38,965 nt of DNA from an uncultured Clostridia bacterium (lineage in GTDB: Bacteria; Bacillota; Clostridia; Christensenellales; UBA1242). The notes under the pieces were generated by a model that was given only the letters and a program-made list of their open reading frames with translations, was not told where the DNA came from and did not search any database. The translations under genes were made by a program, and so were the position numbers. The stretch spans positions 1 to 38,965 of the forward strand of contig CALVNN010000008.1 in NCBI GenBank assembly GCA_944349765.1. The letters are read 5' to 3'. Of this stretch, positions 23,367-31,915 are shown piece after piece. The stretch's first letter is position 1; each line of letters begins with the position of its first letter.

Positions 23367-25007
23367 TTAAGTATAGTTATCAGGTAGATCATTTTCAATA
23401 AGCACGCAGGTGTTATTCGGCTCTATTACATCTTTTAATGTTATAAAAGCTAGAGCAAAACTGTCTTTTATAATGATTTGACTTTCATCCATTCCACCTT
23501 TTATCAACCCCTCTTTCAAACTATCTCTATTGACTTTATTGACAACAATACAGGTATCTGCTACTTTGGCTATAGCTTCGCCAAATTTTACATTTTCTTC
23601 ATACTCCATATTTCCAAGTTCAATCAAGCCTGGAGTTAAGACTACTTTTTTACCTTCAAATAGACTTAGTACCTTTAATGCACTTTGAGCTCCCTCGACA
23701 CTCGCATTGAAAGAATCATCTAAGACTTTAAAGCCTTTATATTTTGTTCTAAGCTCTAGTCTGTGTGGGACAGGTTTTAATTCGCTGATGGCTTCGACAA
23801 TATCTTTGGCTGGCACACCCAATTTGTTCGCCATACATACACATAAGAGTATGTTACTGATATTGTGTTCACCTAATAGTCTAGTAGTACAAGTATATTT
23901 GCCCTCAGGCATAACTAGCTCAAAGCTCATACCTTCATTAGAGAGCTTTATGTCTGAAGCATAAATGTTTGCTTCAGTATTATTTACCGATGTGAATTGC
24001 TTCTCAAGATTTGCCTTTTCGTATAGTTCCATAGACCCAGCGTTATCACCATTAAATACCGCAAAACCATTTACTTTTTCTAGATTTTTTATCAATTCAA
24101 ATTTGGTATTTTTGATATTTTCGATGGTTTTAAAAGTCCTTAAATGCTGAGTCCCTACGGCTGTCAAAATTCCCATTTTAGGATTGATGATATTGCATAA
24201 ATAATTAATATCCCCTACATTGTCCGCCCCCATTTCAGCTATTAAAATCTGGTCGTATGGTTTGAGATATTTAAGCACAACTTTTGTTAGTCCCATAGGT
24301 GTATTAAAACTATGTGGACTCATACAAACTGAGTATTTCTTGCTAAGAATACTATTCAAAATATATTTACAAGAAGTTTTACCGAAGCTTCCCGTTATAC
24401 CGATTTTAATAAGATTTGGCATCTTTTTTAGCACTTTTTTAGCTCTTGAGATATAAGTCTGCCTAATAAGAGCCTCAAGAGGTAACATCAAATAATGTGC
24501 TAAAGGTACAGCAATAATTAGTATAAGTGGTGTAAGTGTTATAATACCATAGCTTAAGAAAGTAATATATTCTGTACTAACCGCTATTAGTATAAATGTA
24601 ACCGCAGTCATTATGATAAACAAACAAATACTAAGTCTATTCATTCTGTTTGTTTGCTTTAAAGGAATTTTCTTAGGAGCGTCAAATAGATTTTTGATAA
24701 ATACGATTGAAAAATAAAAATAAAATATCAATCCTAAATAGTACAAGTAACTATTTTGCAAATAACTATCAAACACAGCATTAGTAACTAGCACACCAGC
24801 AATAGATAAAAACGACAAAAAAACGACTCGGCTAACGTATTTACCTTTAGTGTCTTTAAGCCATTCTATATACGCAGTCATCTTGTATCCGCCTAGTTGC
24901 AAAACTTGCAAAAATTTATATCCGACCAAACACATCAAGACGCCATTAATGATTGATAGTGCAAGTGCAACATAAAAATGTGCATCCATTTGCTGAAAAA
25001 ATTCCAT
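23367..25007 (-). CDS. murF: Membrane-anchored MurF-like Mur ligase
   Basis: MurF adds D-Ala-D-Ala to UDP-MurNAc-tripeptide. Residues from about 200 onward are a Mur ligase: P-loop GITGSFGKTS, 'SFNTPMGLTKVVL', 'AEMGADNVGDI', then 'LLGEHNISNIL' and 'DDSFNASVEGAQSAL' of the central and C-terminal domains, as in MurF. The N-terminal 200 residues differ: instead of the soluble UDP-substrate domain there are about five or six hydrophobic segments. Related fused proteins exist in some Clostridia as far as I know, but the role of the membrane part is unclear. GGGAG precedes the ATG, which lies only 3 bases after the stop of the hydrolase gene, so translation is coupled. The ddl gene downstream supports a D-Ala-D-Ala ligase role. 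Confidence 0.85.
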   Translation of the reverse strand: MEFFQQMDAHFYVALALSIINGVLMCLVGYKFLQVLQLGGYKMTAYIEWLKDTKGKYVSRVVFLSFLSIAGVLVTNAVFDSYLQNSYLYYLGLIFYFYFSIVFIKNLFDAPKKIPLKQTNRMNRLSICLFIIMTAVTFILIAVSTEYITFLSYGIITLTPLILIIAVPLAHYLMLPLEALIRQTYISRAKKVLKKMPNLIKIGITGSFGKTSCKYILNSILSKKYSVCMSPHSFNTPMGLTKVVLKYLKPYDQILIAEMGADNVGDINYLCNIINPKMGILTAVGTQHLRTFKTIENIKNTKFELIKNLEKVNGFAVFNGDNAGSMELYEKANLEKQFTSVNNTEANIYASDIKLSNEGMSFELVMPEGKYTCTTRLLGEHNISNILLCVCMANKLGVPAKDIVEAISELKPVPHRLELRTKYKGFKVLDDSFNASVEGAQSALKVLSLFEGKKVVLTPGLIELGNMEYEENVKFGEAIAKVADTCIVVNKVNRDSLKEGLIKGGMDESQIIIKDSFALAFITLKDVIEPNNTCVLIENDLPDNYT

Positions 25008-25010
25008 ATT

Positions 25011-25739
25011 TTAACTCCCTAAAAAATTATTTATCTTATCCAAATATTGCTCTCTATTTTCTAAAAAAGCATAATGCCCACCATTAAACACCACTAGTTC
25101 TGCTTTTAAATGCTTAGCTAAATATTTGCCACATTTTAGCGTCGTATCATTATCATCACGCCCCCACACCACTAAACAAGGTGCCGAAATCTTAGCAAGC
25201 TCTTTTCTTTGATTGACTTTTATAATTTGATTAAAAGTTTGTTTCATTGTGTCGCTTAAAGTTACATAATCTTCACTACCTGTCTTTCCAACAAACCAAT
25301 CGTCTAGCAAACCTATCTTAGCTAAAAACTTTTTCCATTTATAATTTGCTATTTTTAGATAATCTATTACACTTTTACGGCCTATACCAGCTATGTCAGT
25401 AAGCACCATTTTATTGACTTTGTCAGTGGTCGAAGCCAATCTTAACGCCATTCTCCCACCAAAGGAATGAACTATCAAATTTAGTTTGTCTAACCCTAAA
25501 TGCTTCGTTAGTTCGTTAAGCATATCAACATAGGTATCTAAAGTCCAAGCTTCTTTTGGTTCCTGCGAATTTCCAAAAGGCGGAAGGTCTAGGTTTAAAG
25601 TATTTAAAGTACTCGTATCAGCTACCCATTTAAAAATATTTTGGTTACCACCCCAGCCGTGCAAATATACATTTGTAATCTTAGTCCCTTTATCGACAAA
25701 AGTATAATCTATTTCAATGTCTTTATACAAAAATCTCAT
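25011..25739 (-). CDS. Alpha/beta-hydrolase fold protein
   Basis: A 242-residue cytoplasmic hydrolase. The nucleophile elbow is VHSFGG (Ser near residue 92), the oxyanion region is 'YLHGWGGN' (residues 25-32), the acid is probably in 'VVWGRDD', and the catalytic His in 'GGHYAF'. This is the standard catalytic triad of esterases, lipases and MhpC-type C-C hydrolases; the substrate cannot be inferred. The ribosome-binding site is weak (AAGAG only). It sits in the tsaE operon, 31 bp after rimI and 3 bp before the MurF-like gene. Confidence 0.85.
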   Translation of the reverse strand: MRFLYKDIEIDYTFVDKGTKITNVYLHGWGGNQNIFKWVADTSTLNTLNLDLPPFGNSQEPKEAWTLDTYVDMLNELTKHLGLDKLNLIVHSFGGRMALRLASTTDKVNKMVLTDIAGIGRKSVIDYLKIANYKWKKFLAKIGLLDDWFVGKTGSEDYVTLSDTMKQTFNQIIKVNQRKELAKISAPCLVVWGRDDNDTTLKCGKYLAKHLKAELVVFNGGHYAFLENREQYLDKINNFLGS

Positions 25740-25770
25740 ATTTTTATATATGACTCTTATAAAACAAACT

Positions 25771-26205
25771 TTACAATAAGCGAGACATTATTACAGCATC
25801 CGCCCCGTCCTTGTAATAAGCTTTTCGACGCGCAACTTCGCAAAATCCCTCTGATAGATAAAGACGTTTTGCCTGCTCATTAGTATCTTTGACCTCAAGG
25901 TACAATTTTTCTAACGCTCTATCATTACACTCTTCAATTACAGCTTCAAGCAATGCTTTGCCAAAGCCTTTTTTTCTATATCTTTTCTTAACCGCAATCC
26001 TTAGTAGCTCAGCTTCGCCCTCAAGGAGTAATAAACTTATGTACCCAGCAATATCGCCATCATCCGTTCTAACAACTTTGTACAAAGAACGTTGATTGAA
26101 GTCGCTCTGTATCATCTCCTTAGTCCACGCTTCATCGCCAAAGCACTCACCCTCAATAGCGACTATTTCCTTTAGGTCGCCCTCTACGGCACACTCAACT
26201 CTCAT
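25771..26205 (-). CDS. rimI: Ribosomal protein S18 alanine N-acetyltransferase RimI
   Basis: RimI is a GNAT acetyltransferase that acetylates the N-terminus of ribosomal protein S18. The 144-residue protein shows the acetyl-CoA loop 'RYRKKGFGKALL', the 'EVKDTNEQAKRLYLSEGF' stretch and the family-specific end 'RRKAYYKDGADAVIM'. GGAG precedes the ATG, which overlaps the end of tsaB by 11 bases, so the two are translationally coupled. The order tsaE-tsaB-rimI is the usual bacterial cluster; tsaD, often the fourth member, is not here. Confidence 0.93.
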   Translation of the reverse strand: MRVECAVEGDLKEIVAIEGECFGDEAWTKEMIQSDFNQRSLYKVVRTDDGDIAGYISLLLLEGEAELLRIAVKKRYRKKGFGKALLEAVIEECNDRALEKLYLEVKDTNEQAKRLYLSEGFCEVARRKAYYKDGADAVIMSRLL

Positions 26206-26776
26206 CTGTCGCTCCTTTAAGCTGTCTTTCGGCTTGGCTTAGTTTGAGATAAATCGGCGATAATGTATCTATACTGACAAGCTCACCTTTGTTATATTTT
26301 TGCTGAGTAACGGCTAATTCATTCAAGGCGTCAACCTCACTTTCTTCAAAGGCGTCCTTTAATGAAGCAACCTCTTCATTAGTCAAGACTCGAACATTAT
26401 CGACAGCATCACCCTTAGCATCTCCGACAAAATAGTCATCTTTACTGGCTCTAAGACACACAGTGCCATACTTGTCATAACCTAAAGCTTCAAGACTATT
26501 AAAAGCAACAACTTTAGCATCTCTTCCCGCTAAAAAGCCTTTAAGCAAGCTTAGCCCTATCCTAACACCAGTAAATGAACCAGGTCCTATATTCACACCA
26601 AAGACGTCTATATCGCTTAGCTTTAAATTAACACTAGTCAAAAGTTCGTCTACAAAGCGTAATGCACTCTCACTATGTCTTTCACCGGGCAAAGACTTTT
26701 TTATATACACTTGTTCGTCTACTTTTAATGCGTATACAGCCACATCCAAAGCAGTGTCAATAATTAGATAATTCAT
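26195..26776 (-). CDS. tsaB: tRNA N6-threonylcarbamoyladenosine protein TsaB
   Basis: TsaB pairs with TsaD (and TsaE) to transfer the threonylcarbamoyl group to A37 of ANN-decoding tRNAs. The ASKHA-fold signature 'GPGSFTGVRIGLSLLKG' lies at residues 64-80; it starts 'MNYLIIDTA' as usual. At 193 residues it is slightly shorter than the common 220-230, the difference lying in the C-terminal lobe. It overlaps tsaE by 4 bases (ATGA type) and rimI by 11. Confidence 0.94.
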   Translation of the reverse strand: MNYLIIDTALDVAVYALKVDEQVYIKKSLPGERHSESALRFVDELLTSVNLKLSDIDVFGVNIGPGSFTGVRIGLSLLKGFLAGRDAKVVAFNSLEALGYDKYGTVCLRASKDDYFVGDAKGDAVDNVRVLTNEEVASLKDAFEESEVDALNELAVTQQKYNKGELVSIDTLSPIYLKLSQAERQLKGATDES

Positions 26777-27186
26777 ACACCCTCTATCTCTATATTTCGC
26801 TTATCGTCATCAAGTTTGTTTATATTGACTGTAATTACGCTTTTAGGCAAAAGGTTAGCAGTCTTACTAGACCATTCAATAGCACACACATAGTTTTTAT
26901 CGCCTATAAACTCTTCAAAGCCGAGCTCTTTAAGCTCACTATCGTCGTCAATCCTATACATATCAAAGTGACAAAACTTAATATTCTGCCCTTGATAAAC
27001 ATTCATAATATTAAATGTCGGACTATTAACTACAGCCTGAACACCTAGCCCTTTTGCAAGCCCTTTTGCAAAAACAGTCTTACCCGCGCCGAGATCACCA
27101 TTTAACAAAATCACCTCACCGCCTCGTAGCTTTTTCGCTAAATCTTCACCAACCTTAAAAGTCTCATCAATAGAATTAGTTATCAA
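26773..27186 (-). CDS. tsaE: tRNA threonylcarbamoyladenosine ATPase TsaE
   Basis: TsaE is the ATPase that drives turnover of the TsaBDE complex in t6A synthesis. The 137-residue protein has Walker A GDLGAGKT (residues 30-37), 'SPTFNIMNVY', 'FCHFDMYRID' and 'CAIEWSSK', all typical. The start is TTG at 27186, with AGGTAGG 7 bases upstream; no ATG is better placed. It is the first gene of a six-gene operon: tsaE, tsaB, rimI, hydrolase, MurF-like ligase, ddl. Confidence 0.94.
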   Translation of the reverse strand: MITNSIDETFKVGEDLAKKLRGGEVILLNGDLGAGKTVFAKGLAKGLGVQAVVNSPTFNIMNVYQGQNIKFCHFDMYRIDDDSELKELGFEEFIGDKNYVCAIEWSSKTANLLPKSVITVNINKLDDDKRNIEIEGV

Positions 27187-27215
27187 AATAAACCTACCTT
27201 ATATAAAGATAATCT

Positions 27216-27244
27216 ATTTTAACATAATTTACGTTTGTTTACAA
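27216..27244 (-). promoter_or_regulatory. Promoter of the tsaE-ddl operon
   Basis: On the minus strand TTGTAA (27239-27244), 17 bp, TAAAAT (27216-27221), about 30 bases before the TTG start of tsaE. No other promoter of this quality lies between the six genes. Confidence 0.65.
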
Positions 27245-27409
27245 GATTTTTATTATGTACCGCTAGTAAAACACATAGAAAAAATTAAATACTTATACTT
27301 CTCAATACTTTTTTACAAATTATCTCATTATTTTTGAAAAAATCATTTATATGTTTGTTATACACGAACCTCTAGTGTCAAAAATAACTAAAAAGGAGAT
27401 TTAACTTAA

Positions 27410-28165
27410 ATGAGTTATAGAAGAGCGGTTAATTTTGTAGATGATTTATTTAAGAGTTTTATAATATTTGTAATTGTATTTATTTGGTTTAGGTATTTTT
27501 TAGATAGCCTGGCGTTAAGCCTAGTATTGGGCGTAGTCACCTCTCTACTTATAAGCATATCTTTAATAGCATTGAAAAAGAAAAAAATAGATAGCATAAA
27601 TCTATCACGAAAACAACAACTTGAATTAGATGATATAGCTACCTATCTGCTATTAAGCAACAAAAATGAAATTCTTGACATATTCAACCAAACTATTATG
27701 GGAGCCATAAGTGGTAGATATATAATAAAAGATAGTAAAGTCTACTATCCATTTTTTGAAAGCGAAATATTTAGTTTGAATGATCTATATAGAGTGATTA
27801 AGACACTACCAGAAAATATCGAACTTGAGATAATTGCTATAAATTTTGACACTAAGGTAGAAAAAGTGTCAAAGAGTCTTAAATCCAACAAAATAATATT
27901 AACGTTTAAAGATCAAATGTACACTAAATATCTCTTGGACAAAAAATTAGACATTAAGTCAAAACTATCGCAATCGGCGAAAACTACGTTTAAGGATTTT
28001 CTTAGATTATTTGTCCGCCCTGAAAACTCAAAAGGTTACTTATTTAGTGCATTTTATATACTACTTGCCTGCTTAATCATTCCACAAAAACTCTACTATC
28101 TAATATTTGCCAGCGTTTTACTTGTGCTAGCTCTTATTTGTCGTTACAAAAGACAAAAAGCTTAA
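27410..28165 (+). CDS. Uncharacterised membrane protein, 251 aa
   Basis: No family recognised. Membrane segments are at about residues 14-32, 35-54, 209-225 and 229-245, with a soluble middle of 150 residues (rich in Lys, Asp, Ile). A two-plus-two arrangement around a large cytosolic domain is suggested by the positive charges 'KKKKIDS' after the second helix. AAGGAG lies about 11 bases before the ATG, longer than usual. The last 4 bases overlap the 3' end of the convergent CinA-like gene, leaving no space for a separate terminator. Confidence 0.82.
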   Translation: MSYRRAVNFVDDLFKSFIIFVIVFIWFRYFLDSLALSLVLGVVTSLLISISLIALKKKKIDSINLSRKQQLELDDIATYLLLSNKNEILDIFNQTIMGAISGRYIIKDSKVYYPFFESEIFSLNDLYRVIKTLPENIELEIIAINFDTKVEKVSKSLKSNKIILTFKDQMYTKYLLDKKLDIKSKLSQSAKTTFKDFLRLFVRPENSKGYLFSAFYILLACLIIPQKLYYLIFASVLLVLALICRYKRQKA

Positions 28166-28635
28166 TCCTGCAATAGACTCAAAATAAGGTCAACGACCTC
28201 ATCTATCACTTGATTTTTATTGTCTTGACGGACATCATATTTGACGACCACTTTTTTTGTGTAATAATTTTTACCATCATACACCGAAATAAAAACCGTA
28301 CTGTCGTCGCCAAATTTATTTTTTTCATCTACTCTTTTTAATTTGCCTGTTATACCTATCCCGAAGCTAGAACCAGTATAATCTAATATAGCTCTACTCA
28401 TCTCTTTTGCGGTCTCTTCGCTGTATACGGTAAACTTATCAATGACGTCTTTATCTACTCCAAACTTTATTTTGTATTCATTTGAATAGGTCACTACACC
28501 AAAACTAAAAACTTTGCTTGAATGTGGATGATTGGTTAATTCATTACAAAGACCGCCACCTGTGCAAGACTCCATAGCACTGACGGTCTTACCTTTTTGT
28601 CTTAATGTATCTATTAATCTTATTACTTTATTCAT
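28162..28635 (-). CDS. CinA C-terminal domain-like protein (PncC type)
   Basis: The family hydrolyses nicotinamide mononucleotide to nicotinate mononucleotide (PncC). The signature 'SAMESCTGGGLCNELTN' and the following 'GVVTYSNEYKIKFGV' and 'TVYSEETAKEMS' match the CinA C-terminal domain. The usual end of the site, 'GITGIAGP', reads GITGKLKRVD here, so activity may be changed. The frame can be read from further upstream (28662), but AAAGGAG lies before the ATG at 28635 (MNKVIRL), giving 157 residues, the normal size of the stand-alone domain. It is downstream of the 28689-29390 gene and may share its promoter. Confidence 0.8.
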   Translation of the reverse strand: MNKVIRLIDTLRQKGKTVSAMESCTGGGLCNELTNHPHSSKVFSFGVVTYSNEYKIKFGVDKDVIDKFTVYSEETAKEMSRAILDYTGSSFGIGITGKLKRVDEKNKFGDDSTVFISVYDGKNYYTKKVVVKYDVRQDNKNQVIDEVVDLILSLLQD

Positions 28636-28688
28636 ACATACTCCTTTAAAATCAAAAGACAAACTAATATCAATAGTTTGTCTTGAAA

Positions 28689-29390
28689 TTACTCTTCGTC
28701 TTTTTTCTTCTCAATCTTCTTTGTCATTCTAAAAGAATGTGAGTATTTACTCTCATCAATAGCAAATAAAAACTTACATTGCTTAGCTAGCCTACGGTTT
28801 AACTCTTCAAAGTACACATCCCCGCAAGTACTATCTGGCTCTTCTTTGATGCGAAGTAAATTGACGTAATTTTCCCTTTTTGTATCGACATTCCTAAAAG
28901 TCACTTGCTCTATAGTAAGCCTTGCCTTAAACCCTTTAATATTAACCATCTTATAATCTTGATTTTTCATATCAACATACATCTTTGGTACCACATTTTT
29001 AAATAGGCTATCCGCATCAAATGTAAGTGGCTCTGTAAAGCATCTTGATAAAGAGTAACTCAAAAACTCAAGATTATTGACAGGCTCACTCTTCGCATCT
29101 ACAGACTTAACAAAACGATATTTTTCAAACATTTTGATAAATTTTTTATTAGGCGAATTTTCTATATCACGCTCTAGTATAATATCCCTTTTATTACCTA
29201 CGGTATCTGTACTTAGTATTATTTTTGACGAGCGTAAAATATTATCATCAGTGTCATAAAATATAATTTGACGTTTGTACTTTTCTTCTTTTGTCGTATT
29301 GTATCCAGCAAAAATTTTGATTACCTTATATATTTCCTTTTCTGCATTCTTTTTAAAAACTTCATAATATTGTTCTCTTGGCTCGTTCAT
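28689..29390 (-). CDS. Possible CYTH/VTC-like protein, 233 aa
   Basis: Identity is uncertain. Near the start 'EKEIYKVIK' recalls the ExExK motif of CYTH-type triphosphate tunnel proteins. It is followed by 'IIFYDTDDNILRSSKIIL', which resembles the 'YYDT..L...G..LR' strand pair, and the end has 'SKYSHSFRM', like the family's C-terminal 'SKY..G'. This supports a tunnel-fold protein (triphosphatase, adenylate cyclase or VTC-like) but the basic tunnel residues are poorly conserved. The frame begins with GTG at 29396; GAGG precedes an ATG two codons later (29390), which I use. Its promoter is at 29438-29466, divergent from the lipoprotein gene. Confidence 0.6.
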   Translation of the reverse strand: MNEPREQYYEVFKKNAEKEIYKVIKIFAGYNTTKEEKYKRQIIFYDTDDNILRSSKIILSTDTVGNKRDIILERDIENSPNKKFIKMFEKYRFVKSVDAKSEPVNNLEFLSYSLSRCFTEPLTFDADSLFKNVVPKMYVDMKNQDYKMVNIKGFKARLTIEQVTFRNVDTKRENYVNLLRIKEEPDSTCGDVYFEELNRRLAKQCKFLFAIDESKYSHSFRMTKKIEKKKDEE

Positions 29391-29437
29391 ACACACCTCT
29401 TCATATCAAAATGCTTTATAAAAATTAATCTACATTT

Positions 29438-29466
29438 ATTATAAACAAAATCTTCAAATTACGCAA
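29438..29466 (-). promoter_or_regulatory. Promoter of the CYTH-like/CinA-like pair
   Basis: On the minus strand TTGCGT (29461-29466), 17 bp, TATAAT (29438-29443). It is back to back with the lipoprotein promoter, only 36 bp away. Confidence 0.65.
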
Positions 29467-29502
29467 CAAAAATATAACTTTTTTAAAATTAAAACAAAAA
29501 GA

Positions 29503-29531
29503 TTGTACTAATTTTTTTGTTGTGATATAAT
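29503..29531 (+). promoter_or_regulatory. Promoter of the lipoprotein gene
   Basis: TTGTAC (29503-29508), 17 bp, TATAAT (29526-29531). The leader of about 75 bases contains a hairpin TGCAAT/ATTGCA at about 29560-29577. Confidence 0.75.
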
Positions 29532-29610
29532 TATCTTATCTTGAATACAATAAAAAGAATGCAATTTTCTTATTGCAAATATTTTATACCTATAAACTAA
29601 AAGGAGTGTT

Positions 29611-30492
29611 ATGAAGAAAAAAATTGTACTATTGCTTTTGGCCACTGTTTTTTTATTCACTGGATGTGCTAATGTAGAATACACCGTTGTAGATAGTGGC
29701 ACCTACCTGCAACAAAACATTCAGGTTTCTTTAGACAAGGCTAAGTTAGATGAAGCAAATTGTCCTATTGAAGACGTCAAAAAGAGTATTGTAAATTGCG
29801 TAAATTCATTACACGATGCTCAATACAATAGCTTTTTGTCAAATCTTCAAATGCTCGTTGTGAATGAAAGCCTTACGCCTAATCAATGCGAAGAAATCCT
29901 TAATGCTATCAAAGTATCAAGAGTATGGCCGACAGATGAAATATATATGTATGAGATATTATTTACAGGCGTTTCTAGTGCTGACCTTAGATTGAGCTAT
30001 ACCGAAGTATTCTATTTGTACAACTATGGCACCACTATACCGCCATCAAGTGACGATGAAAGTGAAGGTAATGTCATAACCTTTGAGTGGCTTACTACAA
30101 AAGTCGAAAGCACACAAACGACCGCCTTTGCTAACAGTGATAGTATAGCTAATTACTTTATGGCGCTATTTGCTGACTATGGGTTTACGGAAGAAGACGT
30201 AAGTTATACCTACACATATGGCACAAATTATCACAGGCTTCATAGCGATGCGGATACTATAGAAAATGTAAATGGTATCTATATGCACACTTGGGACTTA
30301 GAAAATAAAGATGAAGAAATAACACTATATAGATTGATAGCAGACACTACAGGTTGGTATATAATTGCACTAATTGTTGGCGTAGTAACAGCTGGTATTG
30401 TTGCCATAATAGCCTACACAAAAAAATCAAAAAGTAAAAAAGCTATTAACGCTGAATTATCAGATATAACTAATATAGAAAACAAAAACTAA
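29611..30492 (+). CDS. Lipoprotein with C-terminal membrane segment, 293 aa
   Basis: The signal ends in the lipobox LFTGC, so Cys19 should be lipid-modified and hold the protein outside the membrane. The domain of about 220 residues after it is not recognised; it is polar, rich in Thr, Ser, Tyr and Asp, and may bind a ligand or partner. A hydrophobic segment near residues 249-270 ('WYIIALIVGVVTAGIVAI') is followed by KKSKSKK, so the tail is cytosolic and the protein is anchored twice. AAGGAG lies before the ATG. It is monocistronic, with its own promoter and a strong terminator. Confidence 0.85.
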   Translation: MKKKIVLLLLATVFLFTGCANVEYTVVDSGTYLQQNIQVSLDKAKLDEANCPIEDVKKSIVNCVNSLHDAQYNSFLSNLQMLVVNESLTPNQCEEILNAIKVSRVWPTDEIYMYEILFTGVSSADLRLSYTEVFYLYNYGTTIPPSSDDESEGNVITFEWLTTKVESTQTTAFANSDSIANYFMALFADYGFTEEDVSYTYTYGTNYHRLHSDADTIENVNGIYMHTWDLENKDEEITLYRLIADTTGWYIIALIVGVVTAGIVAIIAYTKKSKSKKAINAELSDITNIENKN

Positions 30493-30500
30493 ATTAAAAG

Positions 30501-30543
30501 AAAAAACCTCACTATTTTAAAACCCTAAATAGTGAGGTTTTTT
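30501..30543. terminator. Strong bidirectional terminator
   Basis: A perfect 17-bp stem with arms 30501-30517 and 30527-30543 encloses a 9-base loop, with A runs on one side and T runs on the other. It separates the lipoprotein gene from the convergent envelope operon. Confidence 0.9.
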
Positions 30544-30545
30544 GA

Positions 30546-30773
30546 TTAGCTTTTTGATGGAATGCCGTACTCTAAATATTCGTTTGGACTAGAGCGATAT
30601 TCATCCACCATTTTTTCTAACTTTTCTATCAAACTTTCTTCATATTCTTCATCGCTACTTATTTGCGTTTGTAAGATATAAATGTGTGATATATTATCTT
30701 CAATAGACATTTCAAATACACCTTCATCGATTTCTTCGACTTCAATGGTGCAATCCTTGTATTCCTTTATCAT
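30546..30773 (-). CDS. Small acidic protein, 75 aa, unknown
   Basis: A 75-residue, strongly acidic, soluble protein; the first half forms strands ('CTIEVEEIDEGVFEMSI') and the second is helical ('DEEYEESLIEKLEKMVDEY'). AAAGGAG precedes the ATG. It is the last gene of the envelope operon, 17 bp after the glycosyltransferase. No function can be given. Confidence 0.75.
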   Translation of the reverse strand: MIKEYKDCTIEVEEIDEGVFEMSIEDNISHIYILQTQISSDEEYEESLIEKLEKMVDEYRSSPNEYLEYGIPSKS

Positions 30774-30790
30774 CAGTAAACTCCTTTTAT

Positions 30791-31885
30791 TTAATATGAC
30801 ATTATGGTATCTACAATATCATTGGTAGCGTTCAGCTTACGCACCTTAAGTATATTTTTCTTAACATTATTTAGTGTGTTTTCATTAGAAATGATATGAC
30901 TTATAAGATTAGGTAGATCTTTGTATTTTCTAAAACCTATAATAGCGTCAAAATCTCTCATAAATTCGTAATTATTTAATTCTTGCAATACCAATTTATT
31001 GCGACATATTACAGGCACCCAAGCGTTTAAAGCCTCTGTTAGATTGATAGCACCACACTTACCTAGCATACAATCCGACGCATTCATATAAGGCACTACG
31101 CTATCTACATAGCCTAGATTTGTCACATTTCCAAGATTGTTTTTCTCTACAAAACGTTTAATTCTCTTGTAGCTTTTTTGATCTTTTCCGTTTATGCAAA
31201 TTATTTGATAATTACCTTCGGCTTTTACACTTTGTTTTAATAATTTTTGAATATTGCCAAATCCACCGCCACCTGTCATAACTAATAAAGTAAACTTATC
31301 ATCAAGCCCTAAGTCACTTCTAGCCTCTACTTTATCCTTATATACAGAAAATTCCGCATCAACTGGTATACCATAAGGCAATAATTGACTCTCAATAAAG
31401 CCCATTTCTAAGAATTGACTCACCATATTTTCATGAGGCAAAATAATATAGTCTAATACCGCTGTGTCTGCTACATATGGATACTCGCTATAGTCAGTTA
31501 CCACATAAACTGAGGTAGCCTTAAGACCAAACTTTTCTTTCAAATTAGCTAAAGTTGTAGCAACAAAGATATGTGTAGCTATCACGACATCTGGTTTATA
31601 TTCTTCTATAATATTATTTAGCTTGTTGAGCGTTCTATTACTTGTCTTGCTACCTTTTTTGCCTATTAGCGAAGAATAACACGCATTGTAAATAGGTCGT
31701 GCATACTTACATGCAAGCTTATAACCTTTATCTAAGGTCCATGTCTTGTAGCGATTCGAACACTCTTTATAAAAATCTACAATCTTTACTTCGGCTCCCT
31801 TTTCTTCAAAGCCTTTTTTTAAAGCTCTAGATATGCTATTGTGTCCCTCGCCAGAAGTAGCAGATAAAATCAAAATCTTTTTCAA
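30791..31885 (-). CDS. MGDG-synthase-type glycosyltransferase (UgtP/GT28-like)
   Basis: The family transfers glucose or galactose to diacylglycerol (UgtP, MGDG synthase) and includes MurG relatives. The 364-residue protein starts 'KKILILSATSGEGHNSISRAL', has 'KPDVVIATHIF' and the C-terminal nucleotide-sugar region 'LLVMTGGGGFGN', 'NLGYVDSVVPYMNASDCMLGKCGAINLTEAL' (several parts of the GT28 signature). The start is TTG at 31885, with GAGGTG 6 bases before it. It likely makes glycolipid or lipoteichoic-acid anchor lipid at the membrane. It follows the O-antigen-ligase-like gene by 30 bp. Confidence 0.85.
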   Translation of the reverse strand: MKKILILSATSGEGHNSISRALKKGFEEKGAEVKIVDFYKECSNRYKTWTLDKGYKLACKYARPIYNACYSSLIGKKGSKTSNRTLNKLNNIIEEYKPDVVIATHIFVATTLANLKEKFGLKATSVYVVTDYSEYPYVADTAVLDYIILPHENMVSQFLEMGFIESQLLPYGIPVDAEFSVYKDKVEARSDLGLDDKFTLLVMTGGGGFGNIQKLLKQSVKAEGNYQIICINGKDQKSYKRIKRFVEKNNLGNVTNLGYVDSVVPYMNASDCMLGKCGAINLTEALNAWVPVICRNKLVLQELNNYEFMRDFDAIIGFRKYKDLPNLISHIISNENTLNNVKKNILKVRKLNATNDIVDTIMSY

Positions 31886-31915
31886 ATTTCACCTCGTATA
31901 TCTTTCTATTTTACT

